NCBI RefSeq assembly: GCF_003391135.1
Contig: NZ_CP031455.1
Location: 2,945,001-3,009,000 of the forward strand
Source of the DNA: Streptoverticillium olivoreticuli subsp. olivoreticuli
Lineage (GTDB): Bacteria > Actinomycetota > Actinomycetes > Streptomycetales > Streptomycetaceae
DNA length: 64,000 bases
Reading direction: 5' to 3'
The translations under genes were made by a program, and so were the position numbers. Of the stretch, positions 48,613 to 56,873 are shown piece by piece. The notes under the pieces are model-generated. The model ran no database searches and was not told the DNA's origin. It saw only the letters and a list, made by a program, of their open reading frames with translations. Positions within the stretch are counted from its first letter, which is position 1; each line of letters starts with the position of its first letter.

Positions 48613-50052
48613 TTATGCCCCGCCCATGTGGACCTGGAAAGCCGCCCTGCGCATCGCCTTCGCCAGTGCCGGGTCCGGGTGGGCCGCCGCCAGGGCGACG
48701 AGGACCTGGACCGTGCGGGGGTGCCCCACTGCCCGTACCTCCTCCAGCAGACCCGGCACCGTCCCCTGCACCGCCGAGTCCAGATGGCGGACCAGCAGCC
48801 GGCTCTCCCCGTGGTCGGCGACGGCCGCGGCCGTGTCCACCCACAGCCAGGTCGCCTCCTCGCGGGTGAGGACCTCCGCCGCCTGGTCGGGGTCCCGCCC
48901 CTCGTGCTCGGCGAGCCACAGCAGCGCGTACGGGCGCAGGCACGGTTCCTCGGCGGCCGCCCGCACGGCGGGCTCGGCGGGCGCGCCCACCGCGCGCAGG
49001 GCCTCGAAGGCCAGGCCCCGGACGAGGGCGTCGTCGCCGCGCGCGGCCTCGAGGAGCTCGCTGAGGGCGCTGCGCGTGGGCCGGGCGGCGAGCCAGGCGC
49101 GGTACTCGGCGCGGGCCGGGCCCGGGGTGAGGTCGGCGCAGCCGCGCAGCATGGCCTCGGCGGACAGCTCGATGTGTCCGGCCGGGCTCTGCGCGGCCAC
49201 ACAGATCTGTTCGAGCTTGACCCAGACCGCCCAGTTGCCGAGCGGGGTCAGGAGGGCTTCCCGGGTGTCGCCGACGGCGACGCCGGGCGTGCCGCCGTCC
49301 CGCATGACGAGCGCGCCGACGGCGGCGAGCCCCTCGAGCGCCCAGTCGAGCAGCCCGGCGAGCGGGTCGCCGCCGTCCATGGGCACGGGCGGGGCGGGTT
49401 CGGCGGCCGGCCGCGGCCCGTCGTAGGGGACCTCGCAGCGCTCGGCGCGGATCTCGGCCACGCGCTGCTGGAGGAGGTCGAGGAGCATCGCCACGGAGAC
49501 GGGACCGGCCGAGAGGTGCATGACGGACAGCAGCTGCGGCGCGGCCTCGACGACCTCGGCGGCGATCGTCGCGTCCGTGCCCGCGGGCACCGGGTGGGCG
49601 AGGGACCACGCGTCGAAGAGGGCGACCCAGCCACGGAGCACGGCGCCGTCGTCGCGGTCCCACGCCTGGAGGCGCCAGCCGGGGCGCGCGGTGTCGCCGT
49701 GCAGCTCGATGAGCCCGGCGAGGCGGGCGCGGTCCCAGTCGGAGCGCACCTGGCGGGCCGTCAACCGCAGGGCGTCGGCGGCCCGCTCGGCCGTCGTCTC
49801 CGCGAGGCCCCCGGCCGTGGCCGGGCGCAGGGTCGTGCCGCGGCCGCGTTCGTCGGCGGCCCAGCGGGCCACGCGGACCGCGCCGGTGAGGCTGCCTCTC
49901 GCCTGCCGGGCGAGTTCCGCCGGTGCCGGAGTGCCCGCGGGCGGGCGGGGCGCGGGGCGGGAACCCCGGTTCGCCACGGCCCGGCGGGCAGCGGCGATCG
50001 GCTGTCGGGGGACCAGTCTGAGCCGGGAGTCGCGCGGAGTACGGGACGTCAC
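48613..50052 (-). CDS. Hypothetical protein with winged-helix-like and repeat segments
   Basis: About 479 residues. The middle N-terminal part (DALRLTARQVRSDWDRARLAGLIELHG) could be a winged helix; the C-terminal 200 residues look like irregular helical repeats (ELLEAARGDDALVRGLAFEALRAVG; VQVLVALAAAHPDPALAKAMRRA), HEAT/ARM-like. Not recognised beyond being a conserved-looking Streptomyces protein. The start is uncertain: GTG 50052 (used) or TTG 50088; neither has a strong RBS. Confidence 0.65.
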   Translation of the reverse strand: MTSRTPRDSRLRLVPRQPIAAARRAVANRGSRPAPRPPAGTPAPAELARQARGSLTGAVRVARWAADERGRGTTLRPATAGGLAETTAERAADALRLTARQVRSDWDRARLAGLIELHGDTARPGWRLQAWDRDDGAVLRGWVALFDAWSLAHPVPAGTDATIAAEVVEAAPQLLSVMHLSAGPVSVAMLLDLLQQRVAEIRAERCEVPYDGPRPAAEPAPPVPMDGGDPLAGLLDWALEGLAAVGALVMRDGGTPGVAVGDTREALLTPLGNWAVWVKLEQICVAAQSPAGHIELSAEAMLRGCADLTPGPARAEYRAWLAARPTRSALSELLEAARGDDALVRGLAFEALRAVGAPAEPAVRAAAEEPCLRPYALLWLAEHEGRDPDQAAEVLTREEATWLWVDTAAAVADHGESRLLVRHLDSAVQGTVPGLLEEVRAVGHPRTVQVLVALAAAHPDPALAKAMRRAAFQVHMGGA

Positions 50053-50163
50053 AGGAGCAGTCTTGCCGTTGACGCTCCGAAAACCCAATCGGAATCAGCT
50101 GTCCGGTCCCGGACCAGCACCGGAAGGCGTTCGGAAAGGGCCGGTAACGGCCGGTGGAACCGC

Positions 50164-51288
50164 TCACATCAGGGGCGTGAGGAAGCGGCGGAGAGCCTCT
50201 TCGTAGGCCGCCGGATTGGCGTTCCACATGGCGGCGTGCGGGGCGTGCCGGACGGCGCGCAGATGTATCAGTTCCGGCCGCCGCGCGACGAGTTCGCGGG
50301 AGTGCGCCCAGGGCGCGAGGGTGTCGTCGGGGCCGTGCAGGAGCAGCACGGGCACGGTCAGCCGGGCGGGGTCGGTGGCGGTGAAGAGGGTGTCGGCGCC
50401 CAGCCCCGTCCGGCCCTCCGCGGCACGGACCGCAAGCGGAAGCAGCGCCGCCGGAGTGCGGCGACAAGCGGCGCAGGTGCGGACGAGGCCCTGCCAGTCG
50501 AGCACCGGCGAGTCCATGACGACGCCCGCGACGCGCGGCGACAGCGCCGAGTCGAGGGCCGCGAGGAGGCTCATGGTGGCGCCCGTGGACCAGCCGTGCA
50601 GGACGATCCGGCGGGCGCCGTAGCGGACGGCGTAGCGGATCGCGGCGTCGATATCGCGCCATTCCGCGGCGCCGAAGTGGCTGATGCCTTCCGGTGGGCG
50701 GGGGGCGCCGGGGTCGCCGCGGTAGCCGAGGGCCAGGACGGGCAGCCGCAGCCGGTGCAGGAACGGCAGGACGACCATGGGGTGCTCGCGGGTCGTGCCG
50801 AGCCCGTGCACCGCGATCACCCACGTGGCGCGGTCGCCCGGGACGAACCAGGCGGGCAGCGGGCCGAGCTCCCCGGGCACCTCGACATCGGCGTGGTCGA
50901 GGCCGAGGGCGTCGCGGGGGTTGCCGACGTGCACCTGCGGGGTGAGCCGGACGCGGACGCCGGGCTCCAGCACGCCGTGCGTCACGCGCTCCAGCCGGCG
51001 CACGACGCAGTCGGCGGGGTGCGGGGCGTCGGCGACGGGCCCGACGACGGCGTGCAGGCCGGGCGCGGTCAGCCCGTACGTACCGGGGCGCTGCGCCTCG
51101 ACGCTGCGGGTCAGGGTGACGGTGTCGTTGCCGACGGCGTGGACGGTGAGCTCCGGCGCGTCCGGCAGCGGGCGGCCGGGCGGGGGCTTGAGCGCAGCGT
51201 CGGAGGCGTACCGTCCGGCCGCTATGGCGGCCGCTCCGGCACCGAGTACGGTCGTGGCGGCCAAGGCCGCCGCTCTCGCCGGGTGCAC
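50164..51288 (-). CDS. Alpha/beta hydrolase, membrane-anchored or exported
   Basis: 374 residues. An N-terminal hydrophobic segment (RAAALAATTVLGAGAAAIAAG) suggests a signal anchor. The hydrolase fold has the oxyanion strand VIAVHGLGTTREHP, nucleophile elbow LHGWSTGATMSLL (Ser), acid in LLLHGPDDTLAPW and catalytic His in RHAPHAAMWNANP. The preceding 130 residues form an accessory beta-rich domain. Substrate unknown (esterase/peptidase). Single gene. Confidence 0.85.
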   Translation of the reverse strand: MHPARAAALAATTVLGAGAAAIAAGRYASDAALKPPPGRPLPDAPELTVHAVGNDTVTLTRSVEAQRPGTYGLTAPGLHAVVGPVADAPHPADCVVRRLERVTHGVLEPGVRVRLTPQVHVGNPRDALGLDHADVEVPGELGPLPAWFVPGDRATWVIAVHGLGTTREHPMVVLPFLHRLRLPVLALGYRGDPGAPRPPEGISHFGAAEWRDIDAAIRYAVRYGARRIVLHGWSTGATMSLLAALDSALSPRVAGVVMDSPVLDWQGLVRTCAACRRTPAALLPLAVRAAEGRTGLGADTLFTATDPARLTVPVLLLHGPDDTLAPWAHSRELVARRPELIHLRAVRHAPHAAMWNANPAAYEEALRRFLTPLM

Positions 51289-51360
51289 GTCTTCAGTGTG
51301 GGCGCGGGGTGAGGCTCTGGCCAGCGGGGGGGCACGCTCCCGGGTGCGGGTCCGTTGCCT

Positions 51361-51554
51361 CCCCCAGCTACCGCTGGGAGGTGCCCCCAGCGGCGGGAGC
51401 GGCCTGCGGCCGCGTCCTCAATCGCCGGACGGGCTGAATTCAGCCCGTCCGGCGTTTGAGGACAGCGCGCGGAGCGTGCTTCGGGGTCTGGGGCGGAGTC
51501 CCCCACGCGGCGGAGCCGCAGATCGGATGCAGCCGGGAAGGGGCGGGGCTGGGG
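51361..51554. repeat. Compound palindromic repeat, copy E
   Basis: Starts with CCCCCAGCTACCGCTGGGAG, then an inverted repeat at 51414-51463 with the GCCGGACGGGCTGA core, then GGGTCTGGGGCGGAGTCCCC, ACGCGGCGGAGCCGC and the GGGAAGGGGCGGGGCTGGGG box (51535-51554). Its right half is the closest relative of the cobB insertion. This fills most of the 303-base gap between the hydrolase and aldolase genes. Confidence 0.9.
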
Positions 51555-51591
51555 AAACAAGCCCGCCGGGCCGCACCCGAGCACGGGGCCG

Positions 51592-52281
51592 TTACACGCG
51601 CGGCTGGCCGTACCCGCTGAGTTTTCGCGTCGCCTCGGCGAGCTGGTCGAGGCTCAGCAGGGCCGGAGCCCTGCCGGGCACCGACGCAGACGTCAGCCAC
51701 ACCCTGCACATCCACTCCAGCTGAGCGGTCCGGTCGTACGCCTGGTCCAGGCTCGCCCCGTACACGACCGTGCCGTGGTTCCGCAGGAGGCACCCCGTGC
51801 GCCCCTCCAGGGCCCGCAGCATGTTCCGGGCGAGTTCGTCCGTGCCGTACAGCGCGTAGTCGGCAACCCGTACCGGCCCGCCGAGCGCCCCCGCCATGTA
51901 GTGGACCAGCGGCAGCTCGTCGACCAGGCCCGCGACGGCCGTCGCGTGGACGGCGTGGGTGTGGACGACGGCCGCCGCGTCGGTGGAGCGGTAGACGGCC
52001 AGGTGCATGGGGAGCTCGCTGGTGGGGGTCAGCTCGCCGAGGACCTGCCGGCCGTCGAGGTCGACGCCGACCGCGTCCTTCGGGCCGAGCCGGTCGTACG
52101 GGACTCCGCTCGGAGTGACAAGAACGACATCGCCGACCCTCGCGGAGACGTTGCCGGAGGTGCCCACCACCAGCCCGTCCGCGGTGGTGCGACGGGCGGT
52201 GGACACGACCTCGGCCCAGGCCCGCCCGACATCCCCGCCCGTGCCGCCCTTGTCGTCGTGTGCTGTGTTCGATATCCGCAT
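51592..52281 (-). CDS. Class II aldolase/adducin-family protein (fuculose-phosphate aldolase-like)
   Basis: 229-residue Zn-dependent aldolase. Visible motifs: substrate phosphate loop GTSGNVSARVGD and VTPSGVPYDRL (about 48-75), catalytic Glu in TSELPMHLAVY, Zn ligands in VVHTHAVHATAVAG (His-x-His) and LLRNHGTVVYG. Likely acts on a sugar phosphate in central or salvage metabolism; exact substrate unknown. Second ATG (52281) is better placed than 52287: GGAGG lies nine bases upstream. Divergent from pitH. Confidence 0.88.
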   Translation of the reverse strand: MRISNTAHDDKGGTGGDVGRAWAEVVSTARRTTADGLVVGTSGNVSARVGDVVLVTPSGVPYDRLGPKDAVGVDLDGRQVLGELTPTSELPMHLAVYRSTDAAAVVHTHAVHATAVAGLVDELPLVHYMAGALGGPVRVADYALYGTDELARNMLRALEGRTGCLLRNHGTVVYGASLDQAYDRTAQLEWMCRVWLTSASVPGRAPALLSLDQLAEATRKLSGYGQPRV

Positions 52282-52323
52282 AGCCATCTGCCTCCGGTTG
52301 GCGTCACCACTCGGTCCGACCCA

Positions 52324-52345
52324 GTTCACCTTCCGTTCACCCAGG
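52324..52345 (+). promoter_or_regulatory. PHO box (PhoP operator) upstream of pitH
   Basis: Two 11-base direct repeat units, GTTCACCTTCC (52324-52334) and GTTCACCCAGG (52335-52345), match the Streptomyces PhoP repeat GTTCACC. They lie 50 bases upstream of pitH and 43 bases upstream of the divergent aldolase. Confidence 0.85.
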
Positions 52346-52394
52346 GTCTTTACGGTCACCGCTGTACTGACCATCGAGCTGATTGCCTGGGTGA

Positions 52395-53633
52395 ATGGAA
52401 CACATCACGCTTCTCATCGGGATCGTGATCGTCACGGCCTTGGTGTTCGACTTTACGAACGGCTTCCACGACACGGCCAACGCCATGGCCACCACCATCT
52501 CCACCGGGGCGCTCAAGCCCAAGGTGGCAGTGGCGATGTCGGCGGTTCTCAACCTCGTCGGCGCGTTCCTGTCCGTCGAGGTCGCCAAGACCATCTCCGG
52601 GGGCATCATCGACGAGAGTGCCGGGATCAGACCCGAAGTGATCTTCGCGGGGCTGATCGGCGCGATCGTCTGGAACCTGCTGACGTGGCTGGCCGGACTG
52701 CCCTCCAGCTCCTCGCACGCCCTCTTCGGCGGCCTGATCGGCGCGACCATCGTGTCCGTCGGTTTCAACGCGGTGAACGCGGACAAGGTCGTCATGAAGG
52801 TCCTCATCCCGGCGGTCGCCGCGCCCCTCGTGGCCGGCCTCGCCGCCATGGTCGCGACCCGGCTCACCTACCGGCTCGCCAAGGGCCGCGACGAGAAGGA
52901 GACCGCCAAGGGCTACCGCGCCGGGCAGATCGCCTCGGCCGCCCTGGTCTCCCTCGCCCACGGCACCAACGACGCCCAGAAGACGATGGGTGTCATCACC
53001 CTCGCGCTGGTCACCGGCGGTGTCGTCGCCCCGCACTCCGACCCGCCGCTGTGGGTCATCGTCTCCGCGGGCCTGGCCATCGCGCTCGGTACGTACCTGG
53101 GCGGCTGGCGCATCATCCGCACGCTCGGCAAGGGCCTCACCGACATCCAGCCGCCGCAGGGCTTCGCCGCCCAGACCGGCGCCGCGACCGTGATCCTCGC
53201 CTCCTCGCACATCGGCTTCGCCCTCTCCACCACCCAGGTCTGCTCCGGCTCGATCATGGGTTCCGGCCTCGGCCGCAAGGGCGGCGTCGTCCGCTGGTCG
53301 ACCGCGGGCCGGATGGCCATCGCCTGGTGCCTGACGCTGCCGGCCGCGGGCCTCGTCGCCGGTGGCGCCGCGTTCCTCGCCGACCAGGGCGACTGGGGCG
53401 TCACCACGGTCGCCGTCCTCGGCCTGCTGGTGTCCGGCGCGATCTACGCCGCCTCCCGCCGCAAGCCCGTCACCCACGACAGCCTCGACGAGGTCCCGGA
53501 CGCCGAGCCGGCGGGCGTGGTCACCGCCGCGCTCCAGGCCGTCGCCCCGCCGCCGGCCGGCCCCGTGGCCGCCGCCCCGGTGGTCGCCGTCACCCCCGAA
53601 GCCGGGCGCACCCCCGCCGCCGCGGCGAGCTAA
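52395..53633 (+). CDS. pitH: Low-affinity inorganic phosphate transporter (PiT family)
   Basis: 412-residue transporter with about ten helices. The PiT duplicated signature is present: FDFTNGFHDTANAMATTIST near 18-38 and SLAHGTNDAQKTMGVI in the second half. Substrate: metal-phosphate symport. A PHO box lies just upstream, agreeing with reports that S. coelicolor pitH2 is PhoP-controlled, and the locus matches that gene from memory. Weak RBS. The C-terminal 40 residues are Ala/Pro-rich. Confidence 0.93.
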   Translation: MEHITLLIGIVIVTALVFDFTNGFHDTANAMATTISTGALKPKVAVAMSAVLNLVGAFLSVEVAKTISGGIIDESAGIRPEVIFAGLIGAIVWNLLTWLAGLPSSSSHALFGGLIGATIVSVGFNAVNADKVVMKVLIPAVAAPLVAGLAAMVATRLTYRLAKGRDEKETAKGYRAGQIASAALVSLAHGTNDAQKTMGVITLALVTGGVVAPHSDPPLWVIVSAGLAIALGTYLGGWRIIRTLGKGLTDIQPPQGFAAQTGAATVILASSHIGFALSTTQVCSGSIMGSGLGRKGGVVRWSTAGRMAIAWCLTLPAAGLVAGGAAFLADQGDWGVTTVAVLGLLVSGAIYAASRRKPVTHDSLDEVPDAEPAGVVTAALQAVAPPPAGPVAAAPVVAVTPEAGRTPAAAAS

Positions 53634-53645
53634 GGAATCCACACC

Positions 53646-53861
53646 ATGCAGATCGACTGGGCAGCTCTTGGGCAGGTCTTCGGCGTCAGCCTCGTGGTGA
53701 CCGTCGGATTGGTCGGCGTCTTCACGCTGGGGATCGTCGGCACGTCCTCCGCTTCCGCGGCGGGGACACAGCCGGGTTCGCTCGCCCGCACGGGCGCGTA
53801 CGCCTGCTTCGCGCTGTGCGCGGCCGCGGTGGGGTACGGCATCTACTTGATCGTCGCCTAG
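53646..53861 (+). CDS. Small membrane protein cotranscribed with pitH
   Basis: 71-residue protein with two hydrophobic segments (FGVSLVVTVGLVGVFTLGIVG and TGAYACFALCAAAVGYGIYLIVA), starting 12 bases after the pitH stop. The spacing and conservation in Streptomyces suggest an accessory subunit of the transporter. Function unknown. Confidence 0.75.
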   Translation: MQIDWAALGQVFGVSLVVTVGLVGVFTLGIVGTSSASAAGTQPGSLARTGAYACFALCAAAVGYGIYLIVA

Positions 53862-53874
53862 GCGACGGCACCCA

Positions 53875-53946
53875 CCGGGGCTTCGCCCCGGACCCCTTTG
53901 TCCTCAAACGCCGGACGGGCTGGTTTCTCCAGCCCGTCCGGCGTTT
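53875..53946. terminator. Terminator of the pitH operon (repeat copy F)
   Basis: CCGGGGCTTCGCCCCGG hairpin, then perfect 18-base inverted repeat (53906-53923 and 53929-53946) with the GCCGGACGGGCTGG core and a T-run; member of the repeat family. Confidence 0.9.
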
Positions 53947-54029
53947 TGGGTGCGGTCCCAAGGAACGAAGGCCAGCTCAGGACGGAAGTTGACGCCCGTT
54001 CACACCCCATGGTGGACTTCCGGGGCCAA

Positions 54030-54181
54030 ACGGCGACAGCAGAGGAAGCCGGTGTGAGTCCGGCGCGGTCCCGCCACTGTCACCGGGGAGCGTCTCCCCC
54101 ACCGGAGAGCCACGGCCCGCGTACGCGGGCGGGAAGGCCGGGGCGACGTCGATCCGGGAGCCAGGAGACTCTGGTCGCCGG
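54030..54181 (+). ncRNA. Cobalamin riboswitch
   Basis: The B12-box AGCCAGGAGACT (54159-54170) and the core segments GAAGCCGGTGTGAGTCCGG and GCCACTGT are present. CGGCGAC (54031-54037) pairs with GTCGCCG (54174-54180) as P1. It precedes the cobalamin biosynthesis genes, which it should turn off when adenosylcobalamin is plentiful. Confidence 0.95.
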
Positions 54182-54225
54182 TCACGTCGAACCAGGGCGC
54201 GGACCCTGAGTGAGGACACATCGCC

Positions 54226-54288
54226 ATGCCCGGCTGCCGCCGACCACCCCGAACCCTCGTCCTCAGGTACCGCACGACGGCGGTCTGA
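54226..54288 (+). CDS. 20-codon ORF between riboswitch and cbiB
   Basis: ATG 54226 opens a basic 20-residue frame (MPGCRRPPRTLVLRYRTTAV) with GAGGA ten bases upstream. It stops at 54288, four bases before the cbiB ATG, which lacks its own clear ribosome-binding site. It may serve translational coupling of cbiB to the riboswitch rather than make a functional peptide. Confidence 0.4.
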   Translation: MPGCRRPPRTLVLRYRTTAV

Positions 54289-54292
54289 GCCG

Positions 54293-55279
54293 ATGCGCGC
54301 CGATCACCTCGGTTTCGCGTGCGGTGCCGCCCTCGGCTTCCTCGGCGACCTCGCTCTCGGTGACCCCCGCCGCGGCCATCCCGTGGCCGCCTTCGGCCGT
54401 GCCGCGCAGGCGGTGGAGCAGCGGCTGTGGCGCGACCACCGCGGCTACGGCGCCCTGCACACGCTGCTGTGCGCGGGCGGCACCGCGGCCGCCGCCGGAG
54501 CGCTGGCCCGTACCGTACGCCGCTCCCGCACCGCCGGCGTCGCCCTGACCGCCGCCACCACCTGGGCCGTGCTGGGCGGCACCTCGCTGGGCCGCGAGGC
54601 GCGGGCCATCGGGGGCGCGCTCGCCGCCGGTGACCTGGAGGTCGCCCGGGAGCGGCTGCCGCATCTGTGCGGGCGCGACCCGCAGGCGCTGGACGGCGCG
54701 CAGATGGCGCGCGCGGTCGTGGAGTCCGTCGCGGAGAACACCTCCGACGCCGTCGTGGGCGCCCTCGTCTGGGGTGCGCTGGGCGGAGTGCCGGGGCTGG
54801 CCGGGTTCCGTGCCGTCAACACCCTGGACGCGATGGTCGGCCACAAGTCGCCGCGCTACCGGCGCTTCGGCTGGGCCTCGGCCCGGCTCGACGACGTCGT
54901 CGGCTGGCCCGGCGCGCGGCTGACCGCCGCCCTCACCGTCCTCGCCGGTCCCGACCCGCGGGGCGCCTGGCGGGTGGCCCGGCGCGACGCGTCCCGGCAC
55001 CCGAGCCCCAACGCGGGCCCGGTGGAGGCCGCGTTCGCCGGGGCGCTCGGCGTGCGCCTCGGCGGCACGCTCGCGTACAAGGGCCGCGTCGAACACCGCC
55101 CCGTCCTGGGCGCGGAGAACCGCCCCGTGGAGACCGCCGACATCGAGCGCGCCGTGCGGCTCTCCCGGCGGGTGTCGCTGCTGGCGCTGGGCGTCGCGAT
55201 CGGGGTGCGGGCCGCCGTCTCCCGGGGCCGTGCGGCGGGCAGCCTTTCCCCAGATCGCCTTACGAGGAGGAACCGGTGA
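54293..55279 (+). CDS. cbiB: Adenosylcobinamide-phosphate synthase, CbiB/CobD
   Basis: 328-residue membrane enzyme attaching the aminopropanol arm to adenosylcobyric acid. Family motifs: [20 protein letters not shown] at the start, [27 protein letters not shown] (about 143-169), [35 protein letters not shown] and [23 protein letters not shown]. Several helices. First substantial gene of the riboswitch-controlled operon; overlaps cobQ by four bases. It ends in a basic tail. Confidence 0.93.
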   Translation: MRADHLGFACGAALGFLGDLALGDPRRGHPVAAFGRAAQAVEQRLWRDHRGYGALHTLLCAGGTAAAAGALARTVRRSRTAGVALTAATTWAVLGGTSLGREARAIGGALAAGDLEVARERLPHLCGRDPQALDGAQMARAVVESVAENTSDAVVGALVWGALGGVPGLAGFRAVNTLDAMVGHKSPRYRRFGWASARLDDVVGWPGARLTAALTVLAGPDPRGAWRVARRDASRHPSPNAGPVEAAFAGALGVRLGGTLAYKGRVEHRPVLGAENRPVETADIERAVRLSRRVSLLALGVAIGVRAAVSRGRAAGSLSPDRLTRRNR

Positions 55280-56817
55280 CAGCGGAGATGAGCGGGCCCC
55301 CGGGCCCGCTGGGCGGGGGCCTGCTCGTGGCCGGGACGACCTCGGACGCGGGCAAGAGCGTGGTGACCGCCGGGATCTGCCGGTGGCTGGTCCGCAAGGG
55401 CGTCAAGGTCGCGCCGTTCAAGGCGCAGAACATGTCGCTCAACTCCTTCGTGACCCGCGAGGGCGCGGAGATAGGCCGCGCCCAGGCCATGCAGGCGGCC
55501 GCCGCCCGGGTCGAGCCGTCGGCCCTGATGAACCCCGTGCTGCTCAAGCCCGGCAGCGACCGCAGCAGTCAGGTGGTGCTGATGGGCAAGCCGGTGGGCG
55601 AGCTGAGTGCTCGTGGCTACCACTCGGGGCGCCAGGAGCAGTTGCTGGGGACGGTCACCGACTGCCTGGCCGAGCTGCGCCGCACCCACGACGCGGTGAT
55701 CTGCGAGGGCGCCGGCAGCCCCGCCGAGATCAATCTGCGGCGCACCGACATCGTCAACATGGGCATAGCCCGGGCCGCGCGGCTGCCGGTCGTCGTGGTC
55801 GGTGACATCGACCGGGGCGGGGTGTTCGCGTCGTTCTTCGGTACGACGGCGCTGCTGTCCCGCGAGGACCAGGCCCACATAGCGGGCTATCTGGTCAACA
55901 AGTTCCGGGGCGACGTGACGCTGCTGGAGCCCGGTCTGAAGATGCTGCGGGACCTGACCGGGCGGCCCACCGTCGGCGTGCTGCCGTTCGCCCACGGCCT
56001 CGGCATCGACGAGGAGGACGGCCTGCGGGTGTCGATGCGCGGGGCGGTGCGGGAGTCGGTGGTGGCCCCGCCGCACGGCGCGGACGTGCTGCGCGTCGCG
56101 GTGTGCGCGGTGCCGCTGATGTCGAACTTCACCGACGTCGACGCGCTCGCCGCCGAACCGGGCGTCGTCGTGCGCTTCGTGGACCGCCCGGAGGAGCTGA
56201 TCGACGCCGACCTGGTCGTCGTGCCTGGCACCCGCGGCACCGTACGGGCGCTCGCCTGGCTGCGCGAGCGCGGGCTGGCGGACGCGATCGCGCGGCGCGC
56301 GGCGGAGGGCCGGCCGGTGCTCGGCGTCTGCGGCGGCTTCCAGGTGCTGGGCGAGCGCATCGAGGACGAGGTCGAGTCGAAGGCGGGCACGGTCGAGGGT
56401 CTCGGCCTGCTGCCCGTACGGGTGCGGTTCGCCCGGGAGAAGACGCTGGCCCGGCCGGTCGGCGAGGCCCTGGGCGAGCGGGTGGAGGGCTACGAGATCC
56501 ACCACGGCGTCGCCGAAGTGCTGGGCGGCGACGAGTCGTTCCTGGACGGCTGCCGGTCGGGCGCGGTGTGGGGCACGCACTGGCACGGCTCGCTGGAGAG
56601 CGACGGCTTCCGGCGGGCGTTCCTGCGGCGCGTCGCGGAGGCGGCGGGGCGCGCGTTCGTCCCGGCGCCGGACACGTCGTTCGCGGCGCTGCGCGAGGAG
56701 CAGCTGGATCGCCTGGGCGACCTCATCGAGGAGCACGCGGACACGGACGCGCTGCTGCGGCTGATCGAGGACGGGGTACCGGCCGGCGTGCCCTTCATCC
56801 CGCCGGGCGCCCCGTGA
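55276..56817 (+). CDS. cobQ: Cobyric acid synthase
   Basis: 513-residue ATP- and glutamine-dependent amidase making cobyric acid by amidating four side chains. N-terminal synthetase domain: [15 protein letters not shown]-loop, [24 protein letters not shown]-terminal GATase domain: nucleophile Cys in [11 protein letters not shown] and His in [12 protein letters not shown] 55276 overlaps the cbiB stop (GTGA), with GAGGAGG five bases upstream. Confidence 0.95.
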   Translation: MTAEMSGPPGPLGGGLLVAGTTSDAGKSVVTAGICRWLVRKGVKVAPFKAQNMSLNSFVTREGAEIGRAQAMQAAAARVEPSALMNPVLLKPGSDRSSQVVLMGKPVGELSARGYHSGRQEQLLGTVTDCLAELRRTHDAVICEGAGSPAEINLRRTDIVNMGIARAARLPVVVVGDIDRGGVFASFFGTTALLSREDQAHIAGYLVNKFRGDVTLLEPGLKMLRDLTGRPTVGVLPFAHGLGIDEEDGLRVSMRGAVRESVVAPPHGADVLRVAVCAVPLMSNFTDVDALAAEPGVVVRFVDRPEELIDADLVVVPGTRGTVRALAWLRERGLADAIARRAAEGRPVLGVCGGFQVLGERIEDEVESKAGTVEGLGLLPVRVRFAREKTLARPVGEALGERVEGYEIHHGVAEVLGGDESFLDGCRSGAVWGTHWHGSLESDGFRRAFLRRVAEAAGRAFVPAPDTSFAALREEQLDRLGDLIEEHADTDALLRLIEDGVPAGVPFIPPGAP

Positions 56818-56873
56818 ACGCGCCTGCCCGCGCGGACCAGTCAGAGCAATTCCCTCGAAGGGGGTACCCGTTG

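Noticed and set aside
52346..53992. Long + strand frame over pitH, rich in Arg/His/Gly
   Set aside because: Low-complexity composition typical of an alternate frame; the PiT frame has clear motifs and a PHO box.
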